Assembly: GCA_024275565.1 (NCBI GenBank)
Contig: JAJRYY010000173.1
Coordinates: 16,103 to 80,102, forward strand
Source of the DNA: Planctomycetota bacterium
GTDB taxonomy: Bacteria; Planctomycetota; Phycisphaerae; UBA1845
Direction: 5' to 3'
Length of the DNA: 64,000 nt
Made by a program: the position numbers and the translations under genes
The notes under the pieces: generated by a model
Database searches by the model: none
What the model was told of the DNA's origin: nothing
Seen by the model: the letters and a program-made list of their open reading frames with translations, nothing else
In this document: one piece after another, positions 10,290 to 19,565 of the stretch
Position numbering within the stretch: position 1 is the stretch's first letter
How the letters are laid out: each line of letters starts with the position of its first letter

Positions 10290-10744
10290 GCGCGGGCATG
10301 AACTTGATTAAAAAATATCGATTGAAAGCCAGAAACGACGTTTTCGGCACTGTAAAGCAGGAAAGTCCGAAAATTCTGACCGCAGATTCATCGCTACTTT
10401 GAAGGTTCATTCCAATATGTAGTGTGGCTGTCAGCCTGTTGTACTGCCAGTTTCAAAGCATGACTTTAATTTTCAGCCCCGCTAATGAAATAAATCGCGC
10501 CTTCACCGCAATTGAAGCAGGGATTTACAGGATACTGTGGAGGGTTTCAGGGAGTTGCAGCCATTTGTAGGGAATTGTAGCAGATTGCAGCGGGTTGTCG
10601 GGGATTGTTGTGCGCTGCTGTACGTCCATGGATGCGTATCAGCCCCAGTTGCGTAGCTCTACTGGGTAATATGGACTCAATTGTGCTGGTCCCATGAGTT
10701 CAAAATGCAGGCCGGGGAGCGAACAGGCCCCGTATCGCTCCACC
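10290..10744. other. Non-coding gap before the 16-bp array
   Basis: No convincing gene. Around 10535-10620 the DNA is a decayed repeat of GGGATTGTAG/GGGTTGCAG-like units of roughly 16-20 bp. Nothing else is recognisable. Confidence 0.6.
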
Positions 10745-10880
10745 AATGTATGGTCCATCCAACGTATGGGCGTATAGGCCATCCTACGCAAGGTTCATCC
10801 TATGCATAGTTCACCCTATGCATGGTTCACCCTATGCATGGTTCACCCTATGCATGGTTCATCTAATGCATGGGCCATCC
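10745..10880. repeat. 16-bp minisatellite, about 8.5 units
   Basis: Consensus TATGCATGGTTCACCC. Units beginning at 10801, 10817, 10833 and 10849 are nearly identical; those toward both ends are more degenerate. The open frame crossing it on the plus strand is a product of the repeat and was not called as a gene. Confidence 0.95.
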
Positions 10881-10910
10881 AAAGGTAGCCAGTCCTCTTC
10901 GGAAGAGGGT

Positions 10911-11267
10911 CTATCCTACCTTGGCCAACGGCTCATCCTCGTCATGCTCCGGGTCCTTGGCGATCGTCGGCGACAGGAAACCCTTCCCATAATAGCGAAG
11001 CCAAGTATGTGATTTGAACGGGTAAAAACCAATATCTGCATGAAACCCGCCTGCACGGAAATAGACGTAGGTCGCCTTCTTGGGACCGGGATCATCTGCC
11101 CAGAAGGCGATGAGACTCCGAAGCCTCAACCGCCCCTGCTTATGGGCTTTGCGGTGACCGTCGATGTGGAGTGTCGCGGAATAATAAAATCGACTGACAC
11201 GCGCAACCACAACGGCTTCATGCTCACCGTTGTCACTGCGAACTGTCGTCACCTTTTCCTTCGTCAT
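10911..11267 (-). CDS. Hypothetical protein, 118 aa
   Basis: Not recognised. A basic soluble protein starting MTKEKVTTVRSDNGEHEAVV, with an aromatic middle (SRFYYSATLHIDG, ATYVYFRAGGFHADIGFYPF) and an acidic end. A GGGGAAGG-like ribosome-binding site precedes this ATG. The frame continues upstream to 11366, but that part is Cys/Gly-rich and looks like non-coding repeat. It stands alone after the 16-bp array. Confidence 0.5.
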   Translation of the reverse strand: MTKEKVTTVRSDNGEHEAVVVARVSRFYYSATLHIDGHRKAHKQGRLRLRSLIAFWADDPGPKKATYVYFRAGGFHADIGFYPFKSHTWLRYYGKGFLSPTIAKDPEHDEDEPLAKVG

Positions 11268-11710
11268 GCAAGCAGGCCCTTCCCCATCTCCCCCTGAGCA
11301 CCCCGACAGGGAACCATACCGAACATCCCGACAGGGTATCAATTGAACGCCCCGGCAGAGATTCAAACCCTACGCCGACATGGTACTCAAAATGGACTAT
11401 AAATGACAGCCTCTCCCCCATGATGGCCTATAATACACGTCTGGTCCAAAAAAATGTCGCTCCGGGAGAAAAAACTGTTCCCATCCGCCATCCGCCAAGA
11501 TAACTTGAAGTGGACCGGTCACCTGAGGTATGCTGGCGGTATCGGGATCATTTAGCGGCATTAACCGGAGTGTCGATCTGTAATTCGCTGTGGGTACGGG
11601 CAACCATGTCATATGACTGGAACATTGTGCGATGGATGAGGCGGCTGTATCCGCTGTCTGTGATCGCGAAGCCCAGGGTGCTTCGCGCATGTGCCGCTGC
11701 GCACCAGACG

Positions 11711-12544
11711 ATGGTTCGCCGCTTCAGCACGATCACCCTGTTCCTCTTCGTCATGGTCGCCCTGTCGCCCTGCCTCCATACCACCGCGCGGGCAGACCTC
11801 TTCACCGATCCAGCCCCCCTGTGGTTCACCACCCGCATCCTCGATATCCGCACCAACGCTACCTCGTCCGGGGTTCCCTACCCCTTGTCATTCGTGGGCG
11901 AACCACCGCCGGGAGAAGAGCTTGATCTGCAACAGACGCAATCCTCTTCCGATGCCTATGGGCATCTCAAGCAACCTATCTACAGCGACGTATTGAACGC
12001 CCTGCAGCATGATCTTGCGATCACCTCGGATGCTGATTCCAAACCTGATCCCTGGGCGCGGGCGGAGAGTTATCCTTCAGGTGGCCTGATTCACCTGGTC
12101 ACGCTCGCCAGGGAGTTGCCACCAGGATCCCATCCTGCACCAACCAGCAGCACGACGTTCGACGATAGCGACGAAGTCACCCTGTCGCTCATCGACGCGC
12201 ACTGGTTGACACTCACCGGACCAGATCAGCGCGTTAAAATAGGTGATGATGATAAAAGGGCCATACACGCGCTTGGCAGTCGTGCGGAGCGAGGTTCTGA
12301 GCACAAAGCTCTGGCTCACGGGGGAGACGTCGGAGGCGGTAAAGCGAACAATCGCTCCGCATCTGCACGAAGTATGCGTCAAAACACAACGCTAACCCTT
12401 GAAGGGCGCTACTTTTTTGACTGGCCCTGGATCGATGGGGAAGGGACCAACATCTTTTTCTGGATCATTGGACCCCCTGCATTCGCTATTCTGTTCGTAC
12501 TGGGACTTGCGACCATTACGGGCTATATTCGCCACGGTGGATGA
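11711..12544 (+). CDS. Hypothetical exported, membrane-anchored protein
   Basis: About 277 aa. The start is placed at the ATG giving a normal signal peptide (MVRRFSTITLFLFVMVALSP ... ARA-D). The middle is a Pro/Ser/Asp-rich extracytoplasmic part with no known domain. A membrane helix (NIFFWIIGPPAFAILFVLGL) closes the protein, so it probably sits in the envelope as a type I protein. The open frame extends upstream to 11510 without another good start. A stretch near 12260-12390 reads as low-complexity sequence in this frame but as ordinary protein in the next frame, suggesting compensating frameshifts. Confidence 0.5.
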   Translation: MVRRFSTITLFLFVMVALSPCLHTTARADLFTDPAPLWFTTRILDIRTNATSSGVPYPLSFVGEPPPGEELDLQQTQSSSDAYGHLKQPIYSDVLNALQHDLAITSDADSKPDPWARAESYPSGGLIHLVTLARELPPGSHPAPTSSTTFDDSDEVTLSLIDAHWLTLTGPDQRVKIGDDDKRAIHALGSRAERGSEHKALAHGGDVGGGKANNRSASARSMRQNTTLTLEGRYFFDWPWIDGEGTNIFFWIIGPPAFAILFVLGLATITGYIRHGG

Positions 12545-12624
12545 TGTGGATCGAACGGGAGCATGCCCCCGGATCGAACGATGGTGGGATAAAGGTCCAC
12601 CTGAGTGAGACGCCACACTTGCCA

Positions 12625-12658
12625 ATATCGACCGCTAACCGATATCGACCGCTAACCG
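12625..12658. repeat. 17-bp direct repeat, 2 copies
   Basis: Two perfect copies of ATATCGACCGCTAACCG, overlapping the stop codon of the minus-strand gene that ends at 12652. Confidence 0.9.
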
Positions 12659-13836
12659 ATGTTGGCTGCTCGACGCGCGTAGCGGACCGCCTGCTTGGCT
12701 GACGCCAGCTCGACCTGGCCCATCACGCCGTAGTGATCCAGATTGACACCGCCCACACCCCGGTCCACGAGGAGTTTCATCGCCTGTACCGCCAGCGGCG
12801 GATCGCCAAAGGTCGCTTCTCGCGCGGGAATCTGAGCTTCGCAATGCAGGTCGTCACGACGCCCAGCCACGTCGTGCGCAAACGTCAACGCATCATCCGG
12901 CGACTCTGAGAGCGGAATGTCTGCCTCGGCGTTCAGTCTTGCACACCCTGAAGAGACGCGCGATAACCATTTGGCGTTTCGATCGGCGGCGGCGGAAACG
13001 TGCAACACGAGATCGCAGGAAGCAGCATCCGACAGTCGCCCCACCACCTCGATATGGCGATCGCGCAAGGTCGCGACGTATGCATCCAGCACGCGGTCTG
13101 CTCCCAACAGGTCTTCCAGCGATCCTTCCACCACACGACCACTCTCGATCGCACGGCTTAGCGTCGCACCGGCAGAGCGTGCAGCCGCCTCTGCATCCAC
13201 GCCATCTCTCGTGGCTGACTGGCGACACGATTCGCAGAAACAGACCGAGTACAACGCCTCACCACCAGGTCCCAATGCGTACCGATCGGCGGAGGTCGCG
13301 AGCACGCCGGTTTCAAACGCCCGGTCCATCCCGTACAGTTCGATCGAATCGGGGGCGTAGTTCTGGCACAAATCAGTGACAAGCCCCTGGAGGAATGCTT
13401 CCACATCCAGATTGATCGGGCAGATACAGAGGTCCGACGCGTCGCCGAACGCACTTTTGGCAACCGTGACCGGAAAACGATCAGCCACGCGACCGATCCG
13501 GCGGGTGGGCAGGATGAATCGCAGTTTCATGTCTCGCTTGTGGCAGGCGGCTGCGATGGTTGCGATCGGGTTCCGCGTCTTCAACCACCTGGAGAGGATC
13601 GGTTTGATACGGGTGTTCGCGTAGTGTGAATCGTCGGGTTGAAAAAAGATACCACCACGCGAACGAAAAATCCGAGGCGACGCATCCGGGCGGGCGCGTA
13701 ACTCGCACAGCGGTCCGGAGGCAGCCACCACCGAAATCCCCTGCACACCGATCTCGCCCTGAAGCACATCGAGCACATGCTCAATCCCCTCGTCTTCGAG
13801 ATCCCAAGGATAGGCTATAATCTGTACGCTGAACAT
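12652..13836 (-). CDS. Uncharacterised TIM-barrel-like protein (glycosidase-like fold suspected)
   Basis: 394 aa from the ATG at 13836. The order of motifs suggests a beta/alpha barrel of the kind found in putative glycoside hydrolases: an N-terminal strand VQIIAYPWD, then LRFILPTRRIG, DSIELYGMDRAFETG, then CFCESCR (a Cys pair often seen in such proteins of unknown function), and GGVNLDHYGVMGQVELASAKQAVRYAR at the end. No signal peptide. No catalytic pair can be assigned with confidence. It has no operon partner. Confidence 0.5.
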   Translation of the reverse strand: MFSVQIIAYPWDLEDEGIEHVLDVLQGEIGVQGISVVAASGPLCELRARPDASPRIFRSRGGIFFQPDDSHYANTRIKPILSRWLKTRNPIATIAAACHKRDMKLRFILPTRRIGRVADRFPVTVAKSAFGDASDLCICPINLDVEAFLQGLVTDLCQNYAPDSIELYGMDRAFETGVLATSADRYALGPGGEALYSVCFCESCRQSATRDGVDAEAAARSAGATLSRAIESGRVVEGSLEDLLGADRVLDAYVATLRDRHIEVVGRLSDAASCDLVLHVSAAADRNAKWLSRVSSGCARLNAEADIPLSESPDDALTFAHDVAGRRDDLHCEAQIPAREATFGDPPLAVQAMKLLVDRGVGGVNLDHYGVMGQVELASAKQAVRYARRAANIG

Positions 13837-13977
13837 AACCGTCAAGATAACGTATGGGTTCGGTATGGGAAAGTCGAAATTCGGATTCTCTCCCGATCCA
13901 ACCGATCGCCTATCCCCGATCCACGATCCAACCGATCTCCCGAACCCGTCGATTAAGGGCTTTCGTCCTGCCTGCGA

Positions 13978-15189
13978 CTATTCGTATCGCAGTGCTTCCA
14001 CAGGATCGAGCTTGGAAGCACGGATCGCCGGGTATAGACCGCTGACGATGCCGACACCCGCCGCCATCACCAGCGCGTAAACGATCGCTGAAGGTGGCGT
14101 ATACGTCTCAAGGACGCGGGTGATCCGTTCGAGCAGCGCCGATAACCCCACACCAACCAGCACGCCGACAGCTCCGCCGATCATGCTGATGACCGCCGCC
14201 TCAATGAGAAATTGTGTCATTATATCAACCCGCCGAGCGCCAACTGCGATGCGCACGCCAATTTCGCGCGTGCGCTCCGTCACAGATACCAGCATAATGT
14301 TCATAATGCCGATCCCGCCCACGAGCAGGCTGATACCTGCAATGCTGTACAGAACCACCTCGAAAATCTGAGTCACATCCGCGACCTGCTTCTTCGCCTG
14401 CTCCTGCGTGAAGACTGTGAAATCATCGTCCGTACCCGCTCGGATGCTGTGCTGGGACCGCAGTGTGCGTTTGATCTGCGTGATGGCTGCACTGAGATTG
14501 CTCGGATTTTTCGCCTGACAGGTAATCATCGTCACGAAGCGCACGCCATAAAGCCGCTTCATCGCAGTCGATATCGGAACAATGACCTGGTTGTCCACTT
14601 CGCGGAAACCGAGGAACCCTTTTTTCTCCATCACCCCGACGACCGTGAACCCGGTCCCCTTGATTTTCACGCGGTAACCGACGGCAGAAACCTCACCAAA
14701 CAGATCCTTGGCGACCTTGTGGCCGAGGACGCACACTTTTCGCTCACCACGGACATCTTCGCGTCGTATGAAGCGACCTTCCACGGTTTCATATTCATTG
14801 ATCCGGTAATAGGCATCCGTGGTCCCGAGGATCTGGACGCCCTTGTTTTTCTGAAAATACTTGATCTGGGCAGCGTTTTGAATCTCAGGTGCAACCGCCT
14901 TGACCAGATCACACTGATCGAGAATCGCTTCCGCATCCTTAAGTTCCAACGCATTCGTGCGTGTCTGAACACCTCGACGCCCACGACTGGAACCGGAGAC
15001 CACCATCACCTGATCGGCCCCCATCGACTCGAAACGCTTCGTGATGTCCTTCTTCGCACCTTCGAGAATCGACATGGCAGACACAACCGCACAAACGCCG
15101 ATGACCACCCCAAGGGTCGCCAGAAGCGAACGCATCATATTCGTCTGCAGCCCCCGAAGCGCCATCCAGATAACGCGAAATGTAAACAT
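13978..15189 (-). CDS. MacB-type ABC transporter permease (FtsX fold)
   Basis: 403 aa. N-terminal membrane helix (SLLATLGVVIGVCAVVSAMSI), a large periplasmic MacB core domain (about 50-260), then three C-terminal helices typical of FtsX/MacB permeases (LVGGIGIMNIMLVSVTERTREIGVRIAVGA). It works with the ATPase gene 5 bp upstream and the adaptor encoded before that. Such sets drive export of peptides, lipoproteins or antibiotics by pushing substrate through an outer-membrane channel. No outer-membrane TolC gene lies in the window, and the substrate cannot be predicted. Confidence 0.92.
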   Translation of the reverse strand: MFTFRVIWMALRGLQTNMMRSLLATLGVVIGVCAVVSAMSILEGAKKDITKRFESMGADQVMVVSGSSRGRRGVQTRTNALELKDAEAILDQCDLVKAVAPEIQNAAQIKYFQKNKGVQILGTTDAYYRINEYETVEGRFIRREDVRGERKVCVLGHKVAKDLFGEVSAVGYRVKIKGTGFTVVGVMEKKGFLGFREVDNQVIVPISTAMKRLYGVRFVTMITCQAKNPSNLSAAITQIKRTLRSQHSIRAGTDDDFTVFTQEQAKKQVADVTQIFEVVLYSIAGISLLVGGIGIMNIMLVSVTERTREIGVRIAVGARRVDIMTQFLIEAAVISMIGGAVGVLVGVGLSALLERITRVLETYTPPSAIVYALVMAAGVGIVSGLYPAIRASKLDPVEALRYE

Positions 15190-15194
15190 GATAT

Positions 15195-16013
15195 CTAAGA
15201 AACCCCCGGTTCAGCCGCCACAGTCGACCCGGAATCCGTCACACCAGATACCCCGGATTCCGTTCCACCGGACACCCCTGAGTCCGTCAACACCGACGCC
15301 CCGAACATCCCGCTATGAAGCATCTCGTTTCGCAGCGAAGGCGTGATCGGCGTATCCGTATCGACGACGCCATCCACCATGCGTATCAACCGCTTCGCCT
15401 GTGCAGCCACACTCATTTCGTGCGTCACGAGAATAATCGTCGTCCCCTCTTTATGCAGATCGTGAAAAATCCCCATGATCTGTTCGCCAGTCCGCGTATC
15501 AAGATTCCCCGTCGGCTCGTCCGCGAAAATCACCTTCGGATTGTTCACAATCGCCCGCGCAATCGCAACCCGCTGACGCTCACCACCAGACATCTCACTC
15601 GGCTTGTGCTTCGCACGTTTTCCAAGCTGAACACGTTCCAGCGCATCCATCGCCTTCTTATTCGTAAACGTCTCACGACCATACACAAGCGGGACAGCCA
15701 CATTGTCGATCGCGGGTGTCCGGTTGATCAAATTAAACGTCTGAAACACGAACCCGATTTCGCGATTACGAATCCGAGCCAGCTCCTTGTCCGACATCTG
15801 CGTCACATCGCGGTCATTCAGGTGATACGTCCCGGACGTCGGCTTATCCAGACATCCCAGCAGGTGCATAAATGTGCTCTTTCCGCTGCCAGACGCACCC
15901 GTAATGCTCAGAAATTCGCCCGCATCGACATCGAGACTGACACCATCGAGAGCGCGCACAACCTCCGCGCCCATCTGATACACCTTCGACAAGTCCCGAA
16001 CCTGTATCAGCAT
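15195..16013 (-). CDS. MacB-type ABC transporter ATPase subunit with a repeat-derived tail
   Basis: About 272 aa from the second Met (MLIQVRDLSKVYQMG). Walker A GASGSGKST, signature LSGGE-type MSGGERQRVAIARA, Walker B VIFADEPTGNLD and the switch His in THEM are intact. The ATPase domain ends near residue 225. The remaining tail (TDSGVSGGTESGVSGVTDSG) is encoded by a 24-bp tandem repeat and has no counterpart in the family. Lies between the adaptor gene (72 bp upstream) and the permease gene (5 bp downstream). Confidence 0.93.
   Translation of the reverse strand: MLIQVRDLSKVYQMGAEVVRALDGVSLDVDAGEFLSITGASGSGKSTFMHLLGCLDKPTSGTYHLNDRDVTQMSDKELARIRNREIGFVFQTFNLINRTPAIDNVAVPLVYGRETFTNKKAMDALERVQLGKRAKHKPSEMSGGERQRVAIARAIVNNPKVIFADEPTGNLDTRTGEQIMGIFHDLHKEGTTIILVTHEMSVAAQAKRLIRMVDGVVDTDTPITPSLRNEMLHSGMFGASVLTDSGVSGGTESGVSGVTDSGSTVAAEPGVS
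15232..15300. repeat. 24-bp tandem repeat inside a gene end, 2.9 copies
   Basis: Units at 15232, 15256 and 15280 share a (G)A(A/T/G)TCCGT core. The period is a multiple of three, so the array extends the ATPase by 8-residue repeats without shifting the frame. Confidence 0.85.
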
Positions 16014-16085
16014 AGCATACTCGCACAAGACGCCCCGACGACATACATCTCAGCACAACACATCAAAGCACGATGCAACCGGATA

Positions 16086-17465
16086 TCAATCGTCATCTTC
16101 GTCCTGTTCGCGCTTAGTCTTTCTCGGCAAAACAGTATAAACAACATCCACCTCAGAAGGACCATCCAGCACCTCGGCATACATCCCGTTGTCCAGACCG
16201 ATCCGGCAGGGAACGAATTTCGGCTCGACATCCTCCGAATTTTCACCTTGTTCAGGAACATACACACCCAGAACATCCACATCATTACGCCGGATTGCCT
16301 CGTGCGGAACCAGAACAACGTCATAAGCAGCCTGAGCGGTAAACTCAACATCAGCCTGCATACCCGCCATCAGCTTACCACGATTCTCACTCGTCAATAC
16401 GATATCTACGCGATATGTCACCACCGAACTGACACGGCTGCTCGGTTCAGGGTGAATCCGCTCGATAACACCCTCAAATTCCTCGTCACGAAAAGCCTCA
16501 ACATGAACCTTCACTGGCGTACCAGTCGCAAGCGCAGCCGATACAAGATCATCAGAACCACCTGAAGACCCGGATCCAGACGCCGACGTTCCACCAGGAC
16601 GCGCAGACTCATCTGCAATATCACGAACCACTCCGATGTCAGCCTCATCCACATGGGCACGAACGTACACCTTCGATACGTTCGCTACAATCGCAAGCAT
16701 CGTACCAGCAGAAAATGTGGTCTTACCGCCCTGAATCACCTCGCCAACCTGCGTATTCATCTCAACGATCATTCCGTCCACTGGCGACACGATGTCCGTC
16801 TCAGCCAACCGCTTCTCAGCATCCTGCAACGCCGTCTCAGCCTGATCGAAAAACGCCTCCGCCTGCGTCACTTCCTGCTCGGCTAGCTCGATCGAAATCT
16901 GCGCATCCGCAAGATCAATCTCAGTCAACCGAAGACGCGCCTGCAGCTCATCATACTGCGTCGTCACACGAAGATGCTCATCCGGTGAACAAAGATCGTC
17001 CTGAATCATTTCGTCGAACTTTTTCTTCTGGAACGCGGCGTATTCAACCTGCGGACGTATCTGCTCGACACGCTGCTTCGCCTGTTCCACACCCACAGTC
17101 TGCAACCGACGCAAACGAGTCTTCGCGGAATCCAGCGTCGCACGCGTCCGATTCACCTCAGCTCTCGCCCGATCGACCGACCGCTGCTCCTCATCCTTGT
17201 TCAACCGAATCAGCAGATCGCCCTTGTGAACCATCTCGCCAGGCTGAAAATAGATTGCGATGATCTCCCCACTGGCTTCGGATTTGATCTGATGACGCGA
17301 CAATGGCTCAATCTCGCCGGTCGCATTGATCGGAATCGTCAGATCACCACGCGCCAGCGTCTGGGTCTCCCCAGCCATCGAGCTGAAATCCAACTTGAAC
17401 GTACTCACCCGATAGGCTCCGTAAGCTAAGATCAAGAGCACCACGAGCATGAGGGCTTTTTTCAT
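16086..17465 (-). CDS. MacA/HlyD-type membrane fusion protein
   Basis: 459 aa. One N-terminal membrane helix (LMLVVLLILAYGAYRV), a lipoyl half-motif (GEIEPLSRHQIKSEASGEI), a long alpha-hairpin coiled coil (about 90-215) rich in Glu/Arg/Gln, the second lipoyl half (VSPVDGMIVEMNTQVGEV), then beta-barrel and membrane-proximal domains. A Gly/Ser linker (GGTSASGSGSSGGSDD, about 295) interrupts the barrel region. First gene of a three-gene adaptor-ATPase-permease operon. It would span the periplasm and link the MacB-like permease to an outer-membrane channel. Confidence 0.9.
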   Translation of the reverse strand: MKKALMLVVLLILAYGAYRVSTFKLDFSSMAGETQTLARGDLTIPINATGEIEPLSRHQIKSEASGEIIAIYFQPGEMVHKGDLLIRLNKDEEQRSVDRARAEVNRTRATLDSAKTRLRRLQTVGVEQAKQRVEQIRPQVEYAAFQKKKFDEMIQDDLCSPDEHLRVTTQYDELQARLRLTEIDLADAQISIELAEQEVTQAEAFFDQAETALQDAEKRLAETDIVSPVDGMIVEMNTQVGEVIQGGKTTFSAGTMLAIVANVSKVYVRAHVDEADIGVVRDIADESARPGGTSASGSGSSGGSDDLVSAALATGTPVKVHVEAFRDEEFEGVIERIHPEPSSRVSSVVTYRVDIVLTSENRGKLMAGMQADVEFTAQAAYDVVLVPHEAIRRNDVDVLGVYVPEQGENSEDVEPKFVPCRIGLDNGMYAEVLDGPSEVDVVYTVLPRKTKREQDEDDD

Positions 17466-17857
17466 GAATGATTACCGCCTGACATCTCCAACAGCTCCCA
17501 GAACTACAACTTATACCACGAAAACCAGTAAACAGGGCTTACATTTGGGCGCATCGACATGAATTGCAAGCAGACGCCGCAAAATCTTACAATGTTGTAC
17601 GATATGTTGCACACACATACGTTGCACACACACCTGCATGAAGATCACGCGCAACACCCACGACTGGGCACACATGACACGCCTGAACACGCATCGTACG
17701 ACCTCTGGTGCAGCACCTCACTCAGATGGACGCTAACCCGAGCTATGACCCTGAAAACGACCATTGCGGGAGGTCTGAAGGGAGCGGACCCCGGAAAAAC
17801 GCCCCCTTACGGTCACGTCTCGGGAACAAAAACGTCAGCAATTCCAAGGTATCACGT
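17466..17857. other. Non-coding gap with a 15-bp repeat
   Basis: Between the divergent adaptor gene (leftward) and the alanine dehydrogenase end. Holds a 15-bp repeat GTTGCACACACATAC at 17606 and 17621. No gene seen. Confidence 0.6.
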
Positions 17858-18970
17858 CTAACCACACATCGTTGCCGGCTCGAACGTCATATCAAAACAG
17901 TCCGCAACCGGGCGATTCGTGATCTTCCTGCACTCAATGTTAATTCCGTCCGCAAGACCAGGATTCGCAGCGGCAGCTGCAACATACCCCTTGTCAGCAA
18001 GCTCAAGCACATAAGGCAGCGTAGCGTTCGTCAGCGCAAATGTAGAGGTACGCCCCACCGCTCCGGGCATATTCGCCACACCATAATGCACCACGTCATC
18101 CACCAGAAAGGTCGGATCGTCATGCGTCGTCGGTCGAATCGTCTCGCAACATCCACCCTGATCCACACCGACATCAACAATCACCGCGAATTGCTTCATG
18201 ATCTTCAAATCATCACGCGTAATAAGCTGGGGACAAAGCGCACCTGGTATCAGAACAGCCCCCACCACAAGGTCAGCAGACCTCAGATATTTCCGGATCG
18301 CGTGGCGATCGCTGTAAACAGTCGTCACATTGGCAGCCATCACATCATCAAGATAGCGAAGACGGTCGATGTTCACATCCATGATCGTGACACGGGCACC
18401 CAGACCGGCTGCAACCTTCGCAGCATTCGTACCAACAATCCCACCACCGAGGATCACAACCTCTGCAGGTGCAACGCCAGGCACACCACCCAGCAATATC
18501 CCACGACCACTCATGGGACGTTCGAGATATTTCGCACCCTCCTGAATACTCATCTTGCCGGCGATCTCGCTCATCGGCGTCAGCAGCGGCAACCGACCAT
18601 TGCTGTCCGTAATCGTCTCATACGCGATGGCGATGCAGCCTGTCTCCTGAATCCCCTCCGTCAGCTCCCGATCGGCTGCCAGGTGGAAATAGGTGAACAC
18701 AACCTGACCATCCCGGATGTGCGACCATTCCTCCCGGAGCGGTTCTTTCACCTTCACAACCATCTCAGCTCGGGAAAATACCTCATCGCGGGTTGGAACG
18801 ATGGTGACTCCCACCGCTTCATATTCCTCATCCGTGATACCGTACCCGGCTCCGGCACCCTTCTGGACGATGACATCATGCCCGCGACGTTTCAGCTCTT
18901 CAGCACCGACAGGAAGCAGTGCGACGCGATATTCGTGTACTTTGATCTCTGAAGGAACGCCCACAATCAT
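17858..18970 (-). CDS. ald: Alanine dehydrogenase
   Basis: 370 aa. Catalyses NAD-dependent interconversion of L-alanine and pyruvate plus ammonium. The start at ATG 18970 (MIVGVPSEIKVHEYRVALLP) matches the family N terminus and has AGGTGA 8 bases before it. The substrate-site sequence HLAADRELTE, the NAD-binding glycine motif VVILGGGIVGTNAAKVAAGLGA (near 170) and DVGVDQGGCCETIRPTTH near 265 are all intact. Single gene. The GTG at 18982 is a less likely start. Confidence 0.96.
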   Translation of the reverse strand: MIVGVPSEIKVHEYRVALLPVGAEELKRRGHDVIVQKGAGAGYGITDEEYEAVGVTIVPTRDEVFSRAEMVVKVKEPLREEWSHIRDGQVVFTYFHLAADRELTEGIQETGCIAIAYETITDSNGRLPLLTPMSEIAGKMSIQEGAKYLERPMSGRGILLGGVPGVAPAEVVILGGGIVGTNAAKVAAGLGARVTIMDVNIDRLRYLDDVMAANVTTVYSDRHAIRKYLRSADLVVGAVLIPGALCPQLITRDDLKIMKQFAVIVDVGVDQGGCCETIRPTTHDDPTFLVDDVVHYGVANMPGAVGRTSTFALTNATLPYVLELADKGYVAAAAANPGLADGINIECRKITNRPVADCFDMTFEPATMCG

Positions 18971-19492
18971 GGCCAATGTCACCTATACAACATGATGGAA
19001 AATACAAGAAAACACCCGCCCGCGCGGACCCAGGGCGGAATCATACCGACCCAGTCGCGCAGAAGCAATCCGACAGGAATGCATAGCACACCCGCAAACC
19101 CGCGGATACCGAGCAAGCCCAGGAGTACATGGCAGCTATAAACAGAAACCACTGTGGTAATGAAGGACAACTGACACTGTGGAGGACACCTGCTGAAGTA
19201 TGAGAACAGATGTGGAGGATAACTGTGAAGGGTGGCCTACCTCTTCAGAGGTGGGGAAGCCGACGATCAACGCTCAAACCGCAAGAAAACGCGATCCAGC
19301 ACATCAACGCACACAGCCAGACCAACTTCAAATCAGCCGAGCCGACTTCAAATCAGCCAGACCAACCTCAAATCGACACGCCAGCGGTGCGTATCAGCCG
19401 ATCCGGCGGCGAATTCCCCCGCCACATCTGATCGGGCGTGCAAACCGCACCTGGCCGGTCGTGCAAACCACATCCGGGAGGGTGGACAAAAT
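18971..19492. other. Non-coding gap with a 20-bp array
   Basis: Lies between the ald start and tRNA-Glu. A 63-codon hydrophobic frame (18979-19170, minus) was judged too weak to call. A 20-bp array occupies 19319-19378. Confidence 0.55.
19319..19378. repeat. 20-bp minisatellite, 3 units
   Basis: Units AGACCAACTTCAAATCAGCC and variants at 19319, 19339 and 19359. Confidence 0.92.
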
Positions 19493-19565
19493 TGACCCCA
19501 ACGGGACTCGAACCCGTGTTACTGGCATGAAAAGCCAGTGTCCTAGGCCACTAGACGATGGGGCC
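19493..19565 (-). tRNA. tRNA-Glu (UUC)
   Basis: A 73-nt cloverleaf on the minus strand. The acceptor stem GGCCCCA pairs with TGGGGTC (one G-U pair), the D arm contains GTCTAGTGGCCTAGGAC, the anticodon stem CTGGC/GCCAG closes the loop TTTTCAT with anticodon TTC, and the T arm is ACGGGTTCGAGTCCCGT. The discriminator is A; CCA is not encoded. A possible promoter upstream (TGGACA 19610-19605 and TATATC 19589-19584) has a short 15-bp spacer. Confidence 0.97.

Noticed and set aside
10745-10880. Possible CRISPR array
   Set aside because: Units of 16 bp follow each other directly with no unique spacers, and no cas genes are present. The same holds for the 20-bp arrays at 40752 and 49191.
10746-11012. 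88-codon frame across the 16-bp array
   Set aside because: Its sequence is a translation of the repeat followed by antisense of the neighbouring hypothetical gene.
14212-16565. Long plus-strand frames across the MacB-type genes
   Set aside because: These are antisense to intact ABC permease, ATPase and adaptor motifs and have no domains of their own.
18979-19170. 63-codon hydrophobic frame overlapping the upstream side of ald
   Set aside because: It overlaps a GTG that is not the likely ald start, has no good ribosome-binding site, and its hydrophobic run (LLGLLGIRGFAGVLCIPVG) may be chance. A real small membrane protein cannot be excluded.
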